Part shown: positions 1 through 13,975 of the stretch, in pieces
Position numbering within the stretch: the first letter of the stretch is position 1
Layout: every line of letters starts with the position of its first letter
Assembly (NCBI RefSeq): GCF_030867145.1
Contig: NC_134415.1
Span: 21,368,417 to 21,432,416 of the forward strand
Direction of reading: 5' to 3'
DNA from: Opisthocomus hoazin
Lineage: Eukaryota; Chordata; Aves; Opisthocomiformes; Opisthocomidae
DNA: 64,000 bases
Made by a program: the position numbers and the translations under genes
Notes under the pieces: generated by a model
Databases searched by the model: none
What the model saw: only the letters and a program-made list of their open reading frames with translations
What the model was told of the DNA's origin: nothing

Positions 1-1652
1 CTAATCACTGCAGTCAAGGCTGCCCACAAACTTCACATTCCCAACCAGTTTTTCCTTGTTTGTAACTATCAGGCCCAACAGAGTGTCTTCCTTCGCTGGC
101 TTCACGGCTCCAGTGCCTTCCCCTTGTTGGATTCATGTTCACAGAGCAGGAAGGTACAAGAGTAAGATTTATTTGCAATAAGGAGATCCCAGATTTGTTT
201 CCTATACTAAAATACAGGCTCCTAGACAAAAATTAGCCTGATCTCAGAGAAAGATTTTCCTCACATTTAACACAGCTGTTCTGCTGGGTTTTCTTTTTAT
301 TTTTTTGCCTCCTGGCAATCACTGAGACAGCAGAATTGCCAGGAGAAGCTGTCAGTGTCTTGCAGTCCCTCACTATGGATCCAAGTGAATGCAGAAATTT
401 AGCCCATGCAGTTCCCTTAGCTTCAGAGACTACACAGTAAAAGTTATCAATATATTTGCTCATGTTTTAGACTAATGACAAGGTGATCTTGCTTTGAAAA
501 CTCCGTAAGACATACTAATAAGTGCACTCAACGCAGTCGTAATGCCTGGCTTTCATATTGTTTTAATACCTCTAAGAATCAGAAAAAAGCCTTCTTTGCT
601 TTATTAAAAAATAAAAAACATTCACTGTGAATGTTATTTTATATCAGTGAATGGCCTTCAGCACTCAAAATTTAGATACTGAGCTAAGGGTACAAGAAGA
701 GTTAAATTGCTCTAGATAGAGAGCCGAGGTAGCTTGGGTAGTTCAGCAAGAATTCCCTCAGACCTGAAAGATTTTTCCTAGAACAAGATACTTCCCAGTT
801 TTTGCTGACTCACATAGAAGTTTAACCATTATCGTTTGAACAGTATAATTCATTCAAAAGCATACATAACCAGATCTCCTCACTGACAGTGGTGCAGACT
901 GGCACAACTTTCACCAGATAGCGATGTAAAGGATAGAGGGGGGGAACGGGGAGGGGGGGAGGTAGAGGCAACAACAGCAGCAAATCTAGCCCCTACAACT
1001 TATCACCAAAATCTGGGCAGATTCTTCTGGTATTTTCTTTCATGCTTTCTTGCATCTTTGTTTTACATGTATTAGCAATTACAGTCCTTCACTGACTGCA
1101 GGGACACCTCGTGGTGAGGGCAGGTGAAAACAGTAGGCTGCCATTCAATTAATTAAACCAAGCAGCATAAGACTGACAGATGTTTCTGCTCCTTGGGATA
1201 ATCAAAATTTTACAGGCACAGACTTCCACCTCCACTCTGCTTCTGGGGCATATATTAACACATCCAGAACAGTAAACACTGACACAGCAACTTCAAGAAC
1301 ACAGGACCAAGTCGTTCAGCAGACCTCAACTGCCGAACATTCTACTTCAAATTATTAACTTTTGTCTTCCAGGGTCTACAAGAGTGGCCAATTCAACGCA
1401 ACACTCAGTTAAAGCAGCAGTCCCCAGAGTGGCTGTTATGGCTTTCTCCCCTCCTTTGTTTAATGTGCCAGCAAAACACATTTCAGTGACTCACCACAAA
1501 ATTTCTTGCTGGGATTTTCATTTTCTTAAAAGGCATGCATCTGTGTATGATTTTTAACAGGGATTCCCTTTCTCCCCACTGCAACTACACTGTGGCACTG
1601 TCACTGCAGCATCTGACCCATTACATAATAAGAATTGCATCAGCTTGCTTAC
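1..1652 (-). other. TTC7A: TTC7A intron 11 (partial)
   Basis: This is the intron following coding exon 11 of TTC7A on the minus strand. The donor GTAAGC is read leftward from 1652. I looked for the next expected exon, a TPR segment beginning with a Leu-Glu-Glu-Ala-Glu-like motif, and did not find it, so the window ends inside the intron. Apart from purine-rich G stretches near 938-960 nothing is recognisable. Short open frames here have no homology that I recognise. Confidence 0.7.
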
Positions 1653-1757
1653 CCAGTGCAGCGACCCAATGCAGACCTTGGCAGCCAGAAGAGGAACGGT
1701 GGGATCTGTAGGTCGCAGTTTAGCACACTCTTTGAGCACTGACACAGCATATGCTGA
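1653..1757 (-). CDS. TTC7A: TTC7A coding exon 11 (TPR segment)
   Basis: This 105-nt exon encodes residues 427-461 of the assembled protein, starting [16 protein letters not shown] and ending CIGSLHW. It is phase 0 at both ends. The acceptor is CTCCTCCAG just right of 1757 and the donor is GTAAGC below 1653. The sequence aligns residue for residue with the vertebrate TTC7A segment of the same length. It completes the tetratricopeptide repeat begun in exon 10, whose helix-turn-helix would form part of the TPR solenoid that scaffolds PI4KA. This is the last TTC7A exon in the window. About 400 more residues, including the C-terminal TPR block, must lie to the left. Confidence 0.93.
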
Positions 1758-4700
1758 CTGGAGGAGGAGGAGGGGGAGAGAGGAGGAGGAAATAAAAAAG
1801 GCTGATTAGACAATGCTGTTACAGAGTCCAAGCAAGGAGTTTTGGTGAAATGTACAAAGAAGTGCTATGAAGAATCACACATCAGCAAGAAGTTAGCAAC
1901 TTTATTCCCACCTCCACACAGACGGACACACGTGTGCATGCAAACACACACTCTTCCCCCCGCAGAGGAAACGTGCCAAAAAACCAGCCCTGGCTGCACG
2001 CTTTACAACAAGCGGCTTTCCTCAGCCATTAACGCACTGGTGATTTTAACCCTGCCCTCCCAATCCACAAGAAATCTGCTACAGTTTTCCTTGCACACAA
2101 CCATCTTCCAATAAGCCAGAAGAGATCACAAAGAGCTTATCTTCTAGTATGTTAACATTTTAGGCCAACTCTACTCAGAGAGGTTTGTGCAGCTAAAGTA
2201 ATCTGCTCTGTAGATTTTTTTTTTTTGGTGTGCTCTCCAGTTCCAGAACATACAAGAATACAACCAGGATCCCAACATGCAAAGTGTGGAGCAGACAACT
2301 GCAGAGCAATAGACTGTTCATCAGGTGGTCCAAATAGCATGTGTTAGAAAGAAAGCCCATAAAACTCTTGCTGTCTTTCTGGTGTTCGGTTACCATTAAT
2401 AAATGATGCTTAAGATTAGCAGCTACATAGCCCTTTTGATTCAATGCCATCTATAAACGTTGCTTTTCACAGCACACATTCATGGCTGCCACATTTCAGA
2501 AGGTTTAAAGGGGAATGAGGAAAGCTCTGGTCTGAGATGCTGCTGAGATCTGGTCAGCCGATGAGAAGGTGGCAGAAGTTGCCCTGCCACAGTCTCCTAG
2601 CCCACCCCACCTGGGCCACAGTTTCTTCCACTTTTCCATCCCTCCTCACTACTGACCCCTGATCCCCCCCAAATTCTCTCATCCTAGAGCTCAAGGGGAA
2701 GCTTTCTTCTCTCAGAATTTCTCCTTACATGCCCCATTCCTCCCAAACTCTTCCACATGGTCCCAAGACACACACAGGCCTCTCTCACTCAGTGTTCCCT
2801 CTCAGAAGCACACTAAACGGTCATGGCCGTTCCATGCCACAGGAGAGCAGCAACAGAAGCTTGCTGAGTCAAACTAACTGCTATTCCTACCAGGTCCTGG
2901 CCATTTCCCCCTGCTCCTGACACCCAGGGGCAACCCCTACCAGAGCTCTGACCAGCACAGGCGGCTGGGTCTGATGTCTGCTCCCATCCAGCCCCCGCAG
3001 CCCCAGGCTTACCCCAGCCATCAGCGCTTCCCCTCCCTCACTCCCCACCAACGTGGGCTGTGCCTGCCACCTCCTTTCTCCACAGAACTGAAGCTCCACT
3101 TCTGGCTATGGGATTCAAAAGTCTGGATAGGAATCTGCTTGGAAGGGAGCCTTGGAATAGGGAAGAAACAGATGTACAGCAGCCCTGCCCATGCTAACGC
3201 AAAGATTGGTTTCGCAGCCAAAGACTGAGCTCCACAGCAGAGAGCAAACGCTCCTGCCTGAAAAGACGTGGATACCTGCTGCACGGTCTGAAGAAGAGCA
3301 ACAGTGTGCCCTACGTTCTCCAGGCTGCTCCCACCTACCTAGAGCATCAGGTTATCATCGATAAAAGTAAGGAAATACTTGCTAATTTACAATTCCATAT
3401 AGACAATTTGCCTAATACCAGAAGGAAGCTTGTCTCAGAGCAAAGACGGGAATTCAACAAGCTTTGTCCGAGAGCTTACACCCTTACCTCACCCCTCTCA
3501 GAAACACAGACTGCGTAATTCAACCCTAGGGTACAGGAAAAACACATCGCTGCGCTCTGCTGTCACGAGGTGACAAGCATCCCTCAGAACAAGCCTCCCT
3601 GACACCTATTTATTCAGAACAAGTAGTGTCTCAGGTTTTAATGGCATCTAATTCCCCTCTCTCAGAATGCTACCTACACTGCAGGCAGCTGGTATTCCCA
3701 GTAGCACTGATGGACATGTGAGAAACGCAAGCACAACCCCATTGGGGCCCCAGCCTGGCACACCACCTTCCTGCCCTCCTGCCTACATGCCAGCCCCACG
3801 AATGTTTCCAGACAAGATACACCCAAAGAGTAGAGCAGGACAGCACGCACCTTGCCTATTGGTGCATCTGCAGCTGAACACACCGCTCCCCCTTGACCTC
3901 CTTCCCCGCCCCCCCCATGCAAAAGTGAACTGGAAAACTTAGGTATGTAGAAGACTGTATACCATCCAGTGCCAACGCTTTCAGAAACAAACTGAACCTG
4001 GTGGTGTCTTCTCAGCTCCCCATAGGCAATGTGACTGCAAGGAGAGCAGGAGCTACCCAGGAGCTGGTGACAGCTGCCCTGCATGCCAGCACAAGCCAGA
4101 GCAGCGAGAGGCCTGTCCCATTTTGGGACACAGCTGTAGGACCTTCCAAGGTCTACACTAGAAAAGAAGTGATACAACCCAGCTCCTTGACAGTTCCTCC
4201 TGAACTCTGCTCCCTCCCCACTAGCAGCCTGTCCACTGACTAACGCTGGCTCCTCGTGGAGCCTCAAACGGCAGAGCACTTCTCATGTCTGTCCTGCTCC
4301 TGGCTCATGAAGCAACCACAAACCAGTGACTACTGAATGTTGCAAAGCACATTGTCCCACCCTGTGCCTACACCCAAACACCTCGCGCGTGGAGTCACTT
4401 CATCACATGCACTCAGGAGCTTCTGAACATGCATTTACAGAGCGTGAGCCACATTTGACACAAAGTTACATCACTTTAAAAAAGTTTAGAAAATTTGCAA
4501 TTAAACATATGGAGCAGGAGTGGTTTTAGAAACAGGGTGACATGAAGCCTTTCTCCCCAACTGCATTTTAAAAATTCAATAGATGTATATAATATCACCT
4601 TGAAAACTTTACTCAGCAGAAATTATATATAGATGATGAAAATTTTAGTAAAGGAATGATGGGAGAAAGAAAATCCCACTCCTACAGTAGGAGAGACTGG

Positions 4701-5797
4701 TGTGACATATTATGTCAAGGTGTTTTAAAGATATTAATTACAGACATCAATAGGCAGAGAACAAATACCATCCACTCAGTATTGAACACAGATGTCATTG
4801 GTTTGTAAAAATATTTAATGTGAAACAGTGTTTGTGTAACGTTGAAATAATTTGATAATTAAAATGTACATATTCTTTCACTTAGCGTGGGTGGACCAGG
4901 CAGCCAAGCACACTGTTTGTGAGATTCACTGCAAGGCAATAATAATTAGATTTATTGGTGAGGCATGTTCTGAGAAGAGCAGAGCTTGAACTCCAAGTGA
5001 GTGCATGCTTCCTACTCATAATTCTGAGCTTCAGAGGGGCTCACATCAAAATTCAAGCCAGACTTAAAGTTCTTTCTGTTTGGCTTGTTAATTGCTGGCT
5101 TATCATGACTCCACTGGAACCAGTTCCCACGGATTTCTGAAAGGTAAGGAATTGCCTCTGGGTCTCATTTGGCCTCTTTCTGGGAAAAAGGCTTTTAAGT
5201 CCCCCCAAACACACACAAACCTGTTAAACAGACATGGTTTAAAGAACTGGTAAGCTTGCCAACAGCTGCCTCATGGGGGTTTCATAAACTTTGTTTATGG
5301 GAGGTCTAATGTAGGAGTTCTCAGCCTTGGGATCCTCGTCAGGTTTAAGCAGATTCAGGACCATCCTCCCTTTGTTACGGGCCAACAAAGCACAGAGCTC
5401 AAATCAGGTTACGGAGGGAAAACCTGCTTTAATGGGAATGTTCAGCCATCAGAAAAAAAACACTTACTGCATAAGGGACTTAGGAACCTCAGTCACCTGA
5501 GCTGGGCATCACCATCCATCACATACCAATAACTTTCCAGTTTTTACAATAGAGACAGAGAAGGACATGGCATTACTGTTCCATATTTAAATCCAGTATC
5601 TACAGAAAGCTGGTTTTCTCTGTCAATTTTTTCCTCACCTAATCTACTTGCATACAATGTTTTCTTCTGCAGAGATCACAAACATGCTCCACAATAATTT
5701 ATGAAAAGAAAATTAAGAAATGCAGTTTCTGGGAAGTAGCAAGCAATACTGACAAATGTCTGCTTTCTGACAGAGCTCTGTGTACCACACCCAATAT

Positions 5798-5808
5798 GGG
5801 GGGGGGGG
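5798..5808 (+). repeat. Homopolymer G tract (11 G)
   Basis: An uninterrupted run of 11 G in intron 10 of TTC7A. It is one of five long G tracts in this gene. On the transcribed pre-mRNA, which reads the minus strand, it is a C tract. Confidence 0.9.
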
Positions 5809-8386
5809 CACTTCTCAATCTGCAGCAGGAAATCACAGGGCAGCTATGGGGAAGGAGAAGGATGTAGAGGACACCTCAGCTAAGTAATTACAGCAGCCAT
5901 GATTTTTGATCCTGTAAGGGAGTAAAACATACAGAAAAACTTCTATTGAAATACAAAACACAACTGCCATTACCCATTTACTAATTATTTAATGAAGCAT
6001 GCAAGCATACTTCTCAAAGATTCTTGCACATGAGCAGTACAGTATGAATAATAGTCTACAGTTAATTCTCTTTCTTACTCTTCCAAAAGGCTCAAGAGAT
6101 CTTGCCATCAATTACAGTAGCACATAGATGCTGCCTAAATGCTGGTTTTCCTAGCTCACTCCAACACAATTTTCATTCTTTCCCCTCCTCTTCTCTCCCA
6201 CCACACCAAAGCAACAAAAGAAGGATGTCAGAGATCTATTTCATATTTAGAAGATAAAGAAACCAGAAGTGTAAGTAAAAGGCACAAGAATTTCCAGACA
6301 GTAAATCATGCCAGGCAGACCTGACGTAACATAAACAGTTGCTTTTCTCTTGCAAAGGTTCCAAAAATCTTTCTACTTTTTGCTTATCTGATAATAATTT
6401 TCAGCCAGAGGGAAAAATGTTCCTCAAGGTGGTGGTTTTGGTAAACAGCCTCATTCCCAATTCACCTGGTAGTTTAGTACACAGATGAATCTCCACAGCT
6501 AGTACTGCTTTATTTCTAGCATCATCTTGTCTGCTTTTAAGAACAGCACTATTTCAAAGGGATTGTGGGGAAGAAGGGGAAATCTTTCATCATTATGCAA
6601 GAATTAGTATTCCCTGTATCCTGGGATTCACAGCCATCTAGCTATAAATGACCTTGAACCAACACATGAAGACGACAGAGCGAGCCAGCAACTGAGAACT
6701 CTGCAATTAGTTGTTTTGGTATTAGCTTTCCACTGAATTTCCAGATTGCTGCAAATCCCTCAGCATGAACATTATTCCCCTAAGACATTTACTGCTCTCA
6801 ACACAGGGACCAATTCTCCTCCCTTTCCTTCACCTTGTGTTTAGGAAAGTAGAGCATTGGACTTAGGCAGCTTCAAATATTCACTTTTAAAAGTACGTCT
6901 TAAATTCTAAGATCTATAAGCATAAATTCATCCTTGCTAATGGGACAAACACTCCACACTTTCTGTCAAGAGAAGAGAGTTAAGCCTGAAAGGCAATTAT
7001 ATAGCCCACCTAGATATTCTGCTCAGTCAGGCATCTTTGGAAATTTCCATTTTTTGTACTATCTACAGCACACAGGCACACTCCCTTCTAATCCTTCTTT
7101 GGCACCAAAGTAAACCAAACCATTGAATATTCCCTAGACAGCTGACCTTTGTAACAGGATCTTTAACCAATGAATGTTCAATATTTTAACTTTCCTTCCC
7201 CAGCAATGCTATTTACGGAGCCATCCGAGGCCTCTGCTGCTCCCAAGGTTCCTGCCTGCAATGCAAAGAGAAATGTACTTTTTTAATGCCAGTTGCCTAG
7301 CAACCAGCCTAAGCTTTTGCAAGGAAACTAACAGAAGGAACAGCCTAAATCATAAAAGTCTGTCTGCTATTGCTGCAAAATTATGTATTAAATGTATTTA
7401 TAACTTTCCTTCTAACCTTCAGAAAGCTGTATGTTGGCAGTACATGCATGGCTGAGTCAAACTTGAAGCTCCTCAAAGCTGTTAGAGACATCTGCTTTTG
7501 CTGCACTGTTGAAATAAGGGGAAGTATTCCTTTTCTTTAGGTGCAACACAGATATGAGCATCTCAGGCATTAACTTGTCATTATTTGGCTATGACCAGTA
7601 TGTATTAGCAACTTGTAAACGGATCCAAAAATCAAAGTTCATGGCTGCATAAGACTGGTTTAAAAACATGAAAAATGCTGCCAGCACAAGCCCTGGGCAG
7701 GGCTGCAGTATCTCCCACTGCTGAGCAGTCAAGGGGAGGGAGCACACTGACACCGCAAGATCGGCTCAGGGAAGCGCTGAAGCCTCCTCCCCCAGGAAAA
7801 CAGCTGAATGACAAACGCCAAGCAGGATGGGATTATTTCCCTTTGTATAACACCAGATACCTCCTGAAGCATTATGTTATTAAGAAAGCCATTCAGGTAG
7901 ACATGCATGACTCTTTCTTCCTCTTTGCCTTAAAGATGAACAAACATAAGGGATAAGAGCAGAGAGGAGCATTTTGTGAACTTAAAAGCAGCTTTATCTG
8001 CCCGGTTTTGCAAGGTGTCATGCTTGGTGCTTAAATTCCTCTACTGACAGCCTATCTTACCCACATGGTAATGTCGACTATTGTCCCTCTGGTGTCCTCA
8101 GTACAGGCTAGCAGGGGCTGGGGAAGACCAGCAGCGATGCATTTGTTTCTAAAGCCATGCAACTGCTGTCCTAAAGGCAAGCGCTGGGCTGACAGTGTTC
8201 TGTCAACACTGGATGAGGGGGGCTGGACAGCTGTGTGCCAGGCACCCCAAGAACACATAAGCACCATCAGCAGCCCCAGCACAAGGCTTGCTGAGCCCAG
8301 CTCCACTGGGCTCTCAGAGGCTCTTCCCCGCAGCCCCTCAAATTGCCCCTGAGCTCTTCCTTTATGCACATTTATGTACACATGCT

Positions 8387-8770
8387 GTTCAGCCTGGAGA
8401 ACAGAAGGCTCTGGGGAGACCTTAAATCAGCCTTCTAGTACCTGAAGGGGTACTAGGGCCTACAGGAAAGCTGGAGAGGGACCTTTTACAAGGGCACGTA
8501 GTGACATAACAAGAGGTAATGGCTTTAAACTGAAAGAGGGTAGATTTAGATTAGATATAAGTAAGAAATTCTTTACTGTGAGGGTGGTGAGGCACTGGAA
8601 CAGGTTGCCCAGAGAAGCTGTGAATGCCCCCTCCCTGGCAGTGTTCAAGGCCAGGTCGGACGGGGCTTTGAGCAACCTGGTCTGATGGAAGGTGTCCCTG
8701 ACCACGGCAGGGGGGCTGGAACTAGAAGATCTGTAAAGCCCCTTCCAAGCCAAACCATTCTATGATTCTA
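8387..8770 (+). mobile_element. CR1 LINE 3' fragment, 5'-truncated
   Basis: The segment begins with the CR1 ORF2 C-terminal motif (TTCAGCCTGGAGAACAGAAGG, encoding a Phe-Ser-Leu-Glu-like stretch) and runs through the 3' untranslated region. It ends in the diagnostic repeated octamer ATTCTATG ATTCTA. The element is heavily 5'-truncated, as most CR1 copies are, and its coding frame is degenerate. It lies antisense to TTC7A. Boundaries are accurate to about 10 bp at the 5' end. The ATTCTATG type of terminus differs from the ATTCTGTG copies at 32449 and 41335. Confidence 0.9.
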
Positions 8771-8917
8771 AGATTTTGCTGCACCTCATCCTCTAAACAA
8801 GTATAAGGGGTGATGGGTAAGAGCAGATTATCCTCTTCTAGAAGATGCTCCAGACGCCCCTCAGCTGGCCTGAGACTGTATCACTCCCTATCCCTTCTCT
8901 CAAGAAACACATATCCT

Positions 8918-9021
8918 AAAGCAACCTGGTCTAGCAGAAGGTGTCCCTGCCCACAGCAAGGGGGTTAGAACGAGATGATCTTTAAGATCCTTTCCAACCC
9001 AAACCATTCTATGATTCTATA
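8918..9021 (+). mobile_element. CR1 LINE 3'-terminal fragment
   Basis: About 100 bp of CR1 3' end. It carries the same tail text as the preceding copy (CAACCTGGTCTAGCAGAAGG at the start, and ATTCTATGATTCTAT at the end), in the same orientation and only about 150 bp downstream. It is either an independent, extremely truncated insertion or a duplicated tail of the neighbour. Confidence 0.85.
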
Positions 9022-12000
9022 AAGCTTTTAATTCACTAACCAAGTTGTGTTGTGGGGTTTTAAAGGGCAGAAACACTAAATATGAGCATGAAAATGGTTT
9101 CATGCACTGCATACACTAATAATAATAAACATCCACTGGACATGAGAGATCAGTGTAAGCCTGCTGTAAGTTGAATGGCTCTACTAGGGTACCCAGAAAT
9201 TTTAGACTAAGTAGACTCAGTCTTCACAGAATAATTTCACAGCTATCTTTGAAGAATCCTCCCTCACTACCCTCAGGAAGCCAGCACATCATCATCACTA
9301 AATACATGTCTCGTCTCCTTGGTTGGTAGGTGGAAAGGTGGAAGAGAGGCATCGATGTTGCCTCACGTTGTTCAAGGCACATCTTTTATGAGCTTATCTT
9401 TCCCTTAAGCAGTATGACAGGCAAGATAAACACTCACGATGCAGATCCAGAAGACTTTCTGAAGTACTGCCAATTTAAGCTAGAGCCCAACCCCATGATG
9501 CACTTCTGAGTCTCTGCTCCCAGAGATGTCCAGTGGCTCTTTGGGATACTGAGGCTGGGTCCCAGGGGAGGCTGTTAGGTGTGGAAGGGGAAAGAAATCT
9601 GAACAAGGATCATGTAACTGATCCAACTGGTCTGAGGCCAGGGAAATGCTTGCAAGTGCACAGGGACCCTATTTCACATCCCTTGGGCTTGTAAGACATC
9701 ATCTAGACACTATGACAATTTTGCCTCCAACTTCAGATACGTCAGTAGAGCTACCCTAGTCTGCAGGGGTGCTGTACAAGCCTGCCCCAAACAGCTGTCT
9801 CCCCCTTCACTACTATGAAGACTACAGAGTCTTCTCTACTCCATAAATAAGAGTTTGGTCCTTTCTTCCCCCATTCTGCTGAATACAGGTCACTTTATTT
9901 TTAAAAGTCTTGAGACAAGCAGACGCAACCTACTGCACTCATTTTAACCTGGCAGCGGGACAGTGGCTCATCTCATATCCCGAGGACTCTGCCAGATGGC
10001 ATCCGGCTATCACACCACTAGCCGCTCAGACTCCAGCCTGCCTATGCATGGCAGCAGAGCCAGGGAGCTGCTATACCCACTCAGCCTCTGGCTGTCATAT
10101 TACCCCATTGTGAAGGTTATCACAAGCAGAAGCAACTTGAAGCAGCCGTGAAGAATTCAGCATTCAGTTTTCCGGCACCAGTTCAGAACAGGGGTGATGC
10201 ATCAGACTGATTTGAACCTTTCTCTTTCCTATCCAGAACAGCACTTGGTGACACAGGACACCTCTTACTATTCTCTTTCTACAGCAGACATATCTTTGCC
10301 ATTGGCTAGACTTTCTCAGCATTTAATCTAAAATTGCCTACAAAAGTCTTTCAAATTTCATGGTGGATTTTAATCTTTTAAGTAAACATGCTCCTTTTGT
10401 TTTGTAAATGTACAGCTCAGTATACATGCATCCCCAAGAACGGGTTAAAAAACAACCAGACCACACCATCTTTCTCATTATGCAAGTTGCTGAGCAGCAG
10501 AGGAAAGTGAAATTCCTGTCACTCCATTATTTCCACCGCTTAAGTGGATAGAAGACAGACAGGAGGGTTATGCTTCTCTGAGCTTTTTTTTTTTCATTCA
10601 CTGTTTTATGAAGCCCCAAGGCCTTGCTTGCTCTGTAAGAACTTACTGAAGAGATGTGCCTATCTTTTGTAAAGACACATGTTTTTTAAAATAATGTGCA
10701 AACTCAAGCATTCACAGCAGAAATGAGCCTAGGTGGCTGGCTTGACATCCAGACTGATTACTTGTGAAAAATGACAGTCATCATTTGGCAATTTTCTGGC
10801 TGGTAGATGAAGAAAATAGTCTGAAGTTCAACTCGATTGACTTAACCTGAAGATGATAAATATACAAAATAAAAGTAACACTAGTCAAATGCAGTGTAGA
10901 ATAGAGGGCAAGATAGGATTTTACAGCACTTTTTAAGAAGGTCAGAGTTTGCAAATCCTAAAAACAGGTTTAAAAAAAAGTGAGGCTGAAGTTTCCAGCA
11001 TTTACAGGTTGATAAAACTGTTCCTGTCGTACCCAGGATTTATGAGCATGATTTGCTGTACTGCAGAACAAGTAACGCTGCAGGATATGAGATTTCATTA
11101 CCAAGAAATGAGATCAGCAATTGGCTGTGAGACAGGTGAAAACAGATCTTTTACCTATAAAAGCTCAAGAGCACTCTGCATTCTGCAGTCTAGAAAGACC
11201 ACACTGTTTTCTCATCAGTTCTTTCTGCTACACTGGAGCACTCACTTTTAAATGAACTCTGTCCTGCTATCAAGCTGTGAAGCAGTATAAAAATGTATGC
11301 CACGTCTCCCATTAGCAAGATGACGCATTGCGGAGTATACGGCAGGAATCCTCAGGGAATACTTTGGGATTAGAAGTGAAATACTGCACAGATGGGATTG
11401 TTGGGTAAGGGAATTCCCTCTGCCCCATACAGGGCTCAGAACATTTAGAGCTTTTGCATCAATAGGCAAGATCAGGCCATTTTACCTTGTAAATATTTAA
11501 AGTACAGGCAAAAAGACATGACATACATTAAAATCTGAAAAGACAGGAGTTAAGAGATATTTCTGTCGCCCTTTTTTTCTCCTAAGTAGCAAATATTCAG
11601 TAACTTCTAGGGAAGCTGAAGAGGTATGCAAACATAACAAAGACAAAGTTCTCACATAAACCATTAGAAGCTAAAGATCGGGCCCCATTTTTCTCCTCCA
11701 TGGTAACCTAACATTGAACCACAATTACTCTCTGGATACACTCACTCTCTCAACCATCGGCAGTTAAAAATCTAGACTTACTCTCCAACAGATTACTAGA
11801 GCTACAACATTGTCTGCTATAGAGAAACAGGTTACACAACCTGTAAAGCCAATAAAGCTCCCAGACAAGTCCTGTGAGTGCTTATCAGAAGATACTGCAC
11901 CTTTCCATCCTAGCCTATCTAGACATTGTTGTCCTCAGTATCAAGAGATTAGGTATCCAGAGGATTTGCAAAAGGCACAGAGGGCAGCAACGCGCTGACT

Positions 12001-12651
12001 CCAGCTGAGTGCCAAGGGGAGCTGGACCTGACTTGTAAACTCCCCACCTGACACAGGCCAGTGCAAGGTATTAGCACCATGGCACCAAGCTCATTGTTCC
12101 AGTATTCCACCAGTAGCTTCGGGTTTTCCTACACATGATTGAGTCTAGCCATCATTTTCATACTCTGAACTGGATTTTAAAATGCTTGTCCTGAAGTCCT
12201 ATAGGAATCTGTGAGCCTCTTTCTCACTAAACATCTCCCTTCAGCTCCCTGCTGATCTAATATGCTTTGTCAAAGTTTTGATGTCTCCTTTTGATTTTAG
12301 CAGATGTAGCAAACTTATGAGGTCACTGTGGAGTCCCAGAACAGAGTCAGAGTTTGCAAGGTCCCACCAAATACACCCCTGGTGCCTCACAGTGGGGCCA
12401 CTGCTGACCAATACTTGCCTAGGGTATTCCACAGATGCCCAGTGATGCAGGGTCCACACAACCTCCACAGGCAATCTTATTCCAGTGTACCACTATCCTT
12501 ATCTTTCTGCCTCTTAATACGAAACATGAACTTGTGTTGCTACAACTGGAAGCCATCACATCTTGTCCTACCCATCACAGACAAGATTAACATCTTCTAA
12601 GAGCTCTTGAAGACTTGTTTCTCTCTTGGACTTTTCTCTCTCCTTTAAGTT

Positions 12652-12672
12652 AAAAAAAAAAAAAAAAAAAAA
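12652..12672 (+). repeat. Poly(A) tract (21 A)
   Basis: A simple homopolymer run in intron 10. No retroposed gene or SINE body is recognisable to its left, so it is treated as a low-complexity tract. Confidence 0.85.
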
Positions 12673-13859
12673 TCAATTCTTTCAATCTTTCCACAGTCCT
12701 GCTTACTATACCCTTAGCCATCCTTGATGCTCCTTACTAGACTGTCTCTTGTTGTTCCTCCATTTTCCTGAAGTATAATGTGTGACAACAGACAGTCTTC
12801 CAAGATAAGGCTTTGGCTATGCTCAAAGTAGTGAAGGAATCCCTTCAGACATCTTCCAAGCTTTGCTGCCACTTCTACATCACAAGATAACAACTTCTTC
12901 GCAAAAGCACACCACTTTATATTCATCTCCAATTTCCACTCAAAAGTCACTGTTTTCAGTTCAGCTTATAGCCATAAAACACCAGTAGTAAGTTAGAATT
13001 TGGCAGACTACTGCTAATTGGTGGTCTCTGCTCAGTTCCACATGGATTTCCCTATTCTCCATGGGCAGAGAATATAGGACCATATTAAGTGGTCTACTAC
13101 GACACAGCATTAATTTGCTCCTCCTAGAAGTGTAGGTGAGGACCCCTAGAATGAAATTTTGTAACACCCTTGTTTCCTGCAGGAAGTCTACTCTTTGAAG
13201 ACTAATAACAAAAAGCTCATGCTGCCTCCACCCACCTTTTGCAACCAGACTTCAGTCATCTCAGTGGTTAACTGGTAACTTTAACAAACAGTATACTAAT
13301 TTTAAAAACTTAGCTAAAACACGTGCCCATGCAAACATTCACACATCATTTCTTTTTCTACAGTATCTTCTGCACCAAGCACTTCAAAAATATTAATCTT
13401 TGCAAGCTCTCTGTGAAAAAACATTAAAATTTCCTTGATCAGATGGAGAAAACACAGCTTAGTGAGAGGTTAAGTCAACTGCCCAAAGACATAGAGTGAG
13501 TTGATGACAGTTTTAGACATCAGTATCTTTCTTATGCTAAGCACATTTATGTTGAACCTGCAGAGAATGGACAGCTGTATAACGCTTTTCAATCCACAGC
13601 TATGCACAAAATCTCTTTTCTCCTTGATAATGAGAAGCAAACACTACACGGAAAGAACCAGTACTCAATGCCAAATGCACATACCTGATCACAAAGCGCA
13701 GTCGGAGTCTAAAAGGTGAGCACTGTCCTTCCACGCAGCTACCTAATGGCACCACCTACACCCACAAAATACATGACTGTGCACATTCAAACTAGTAAGC
13801 TAGATACACTTGCCAGAGGAAAAATATGTGCTTTCTAAGTACTTTGGTTGGCACCTTAC

Positions 13860-13943
13860 CTTTCCACAAGCCACCATTGACAGGGCAAGCTGGTACCAGA
13901 GATGAAATTCATCAAACGCAAACTTCATGGCTCTCTCTAAGCA
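13860..13943 (-). CDS. TTC7A: TTC7A coding exon 10 (TPR segment)
   Basis: This 84-nt, phase-0 exon encodes residues 399-426, beginning [16 protein letters not shown] and ending MVACGK. The acceptor TTTATTTCTCAG lies just right of 13943 and the donor GTAAGG just left of 13860. The residues are almost identical to the mammalian exon. They form the first helix and turn of a TPR that continues into exon 11. A 23-nt T run (A run in the transcript) lies 32 nt upstream of the acceptor. A sense-oriented retroviral LTR ends 89 bp upstream. Any transcript started in that LTR could enter TTC7A here, with an in-frame ATG at codon 404. Confidence 0.95.
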
Positions 13944-13975
13944 CTGAGAAATAAACGTTGGGAGAAATGTCAGAC

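Larger units (their letters stand above)
1758..13859 (-). other. TTC7A: TTC7A intron 10
   Basis: A 12.1-kb intron between exons 10 and 11. It holds two CR1 3'-end fragments (8387-8770 and 8918-9021), a G run at 5798-5808 and an A run at 12652-12672. The stretch from about 2550 to 4320 is richer in C and G than its surroundings. The remainder is AT-rich unique sequence in which I see no exon of either strand. Confidence 0.75.

Noticed and set aside
3674..4279. A 201-codon minus-strand open frame in intron 10
   Set aside because: No recognisable domain, no splice or promoter context, and located in a C-rich stretch that lowers stop frequency on one strand.
12652..12672. A tracts at 12652, 16252 and 28729 as poly(A) tails of retroposed transcripts
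   Set aside because: No cDNA-like body, target duplication or SINE sequence was recognised next to them.
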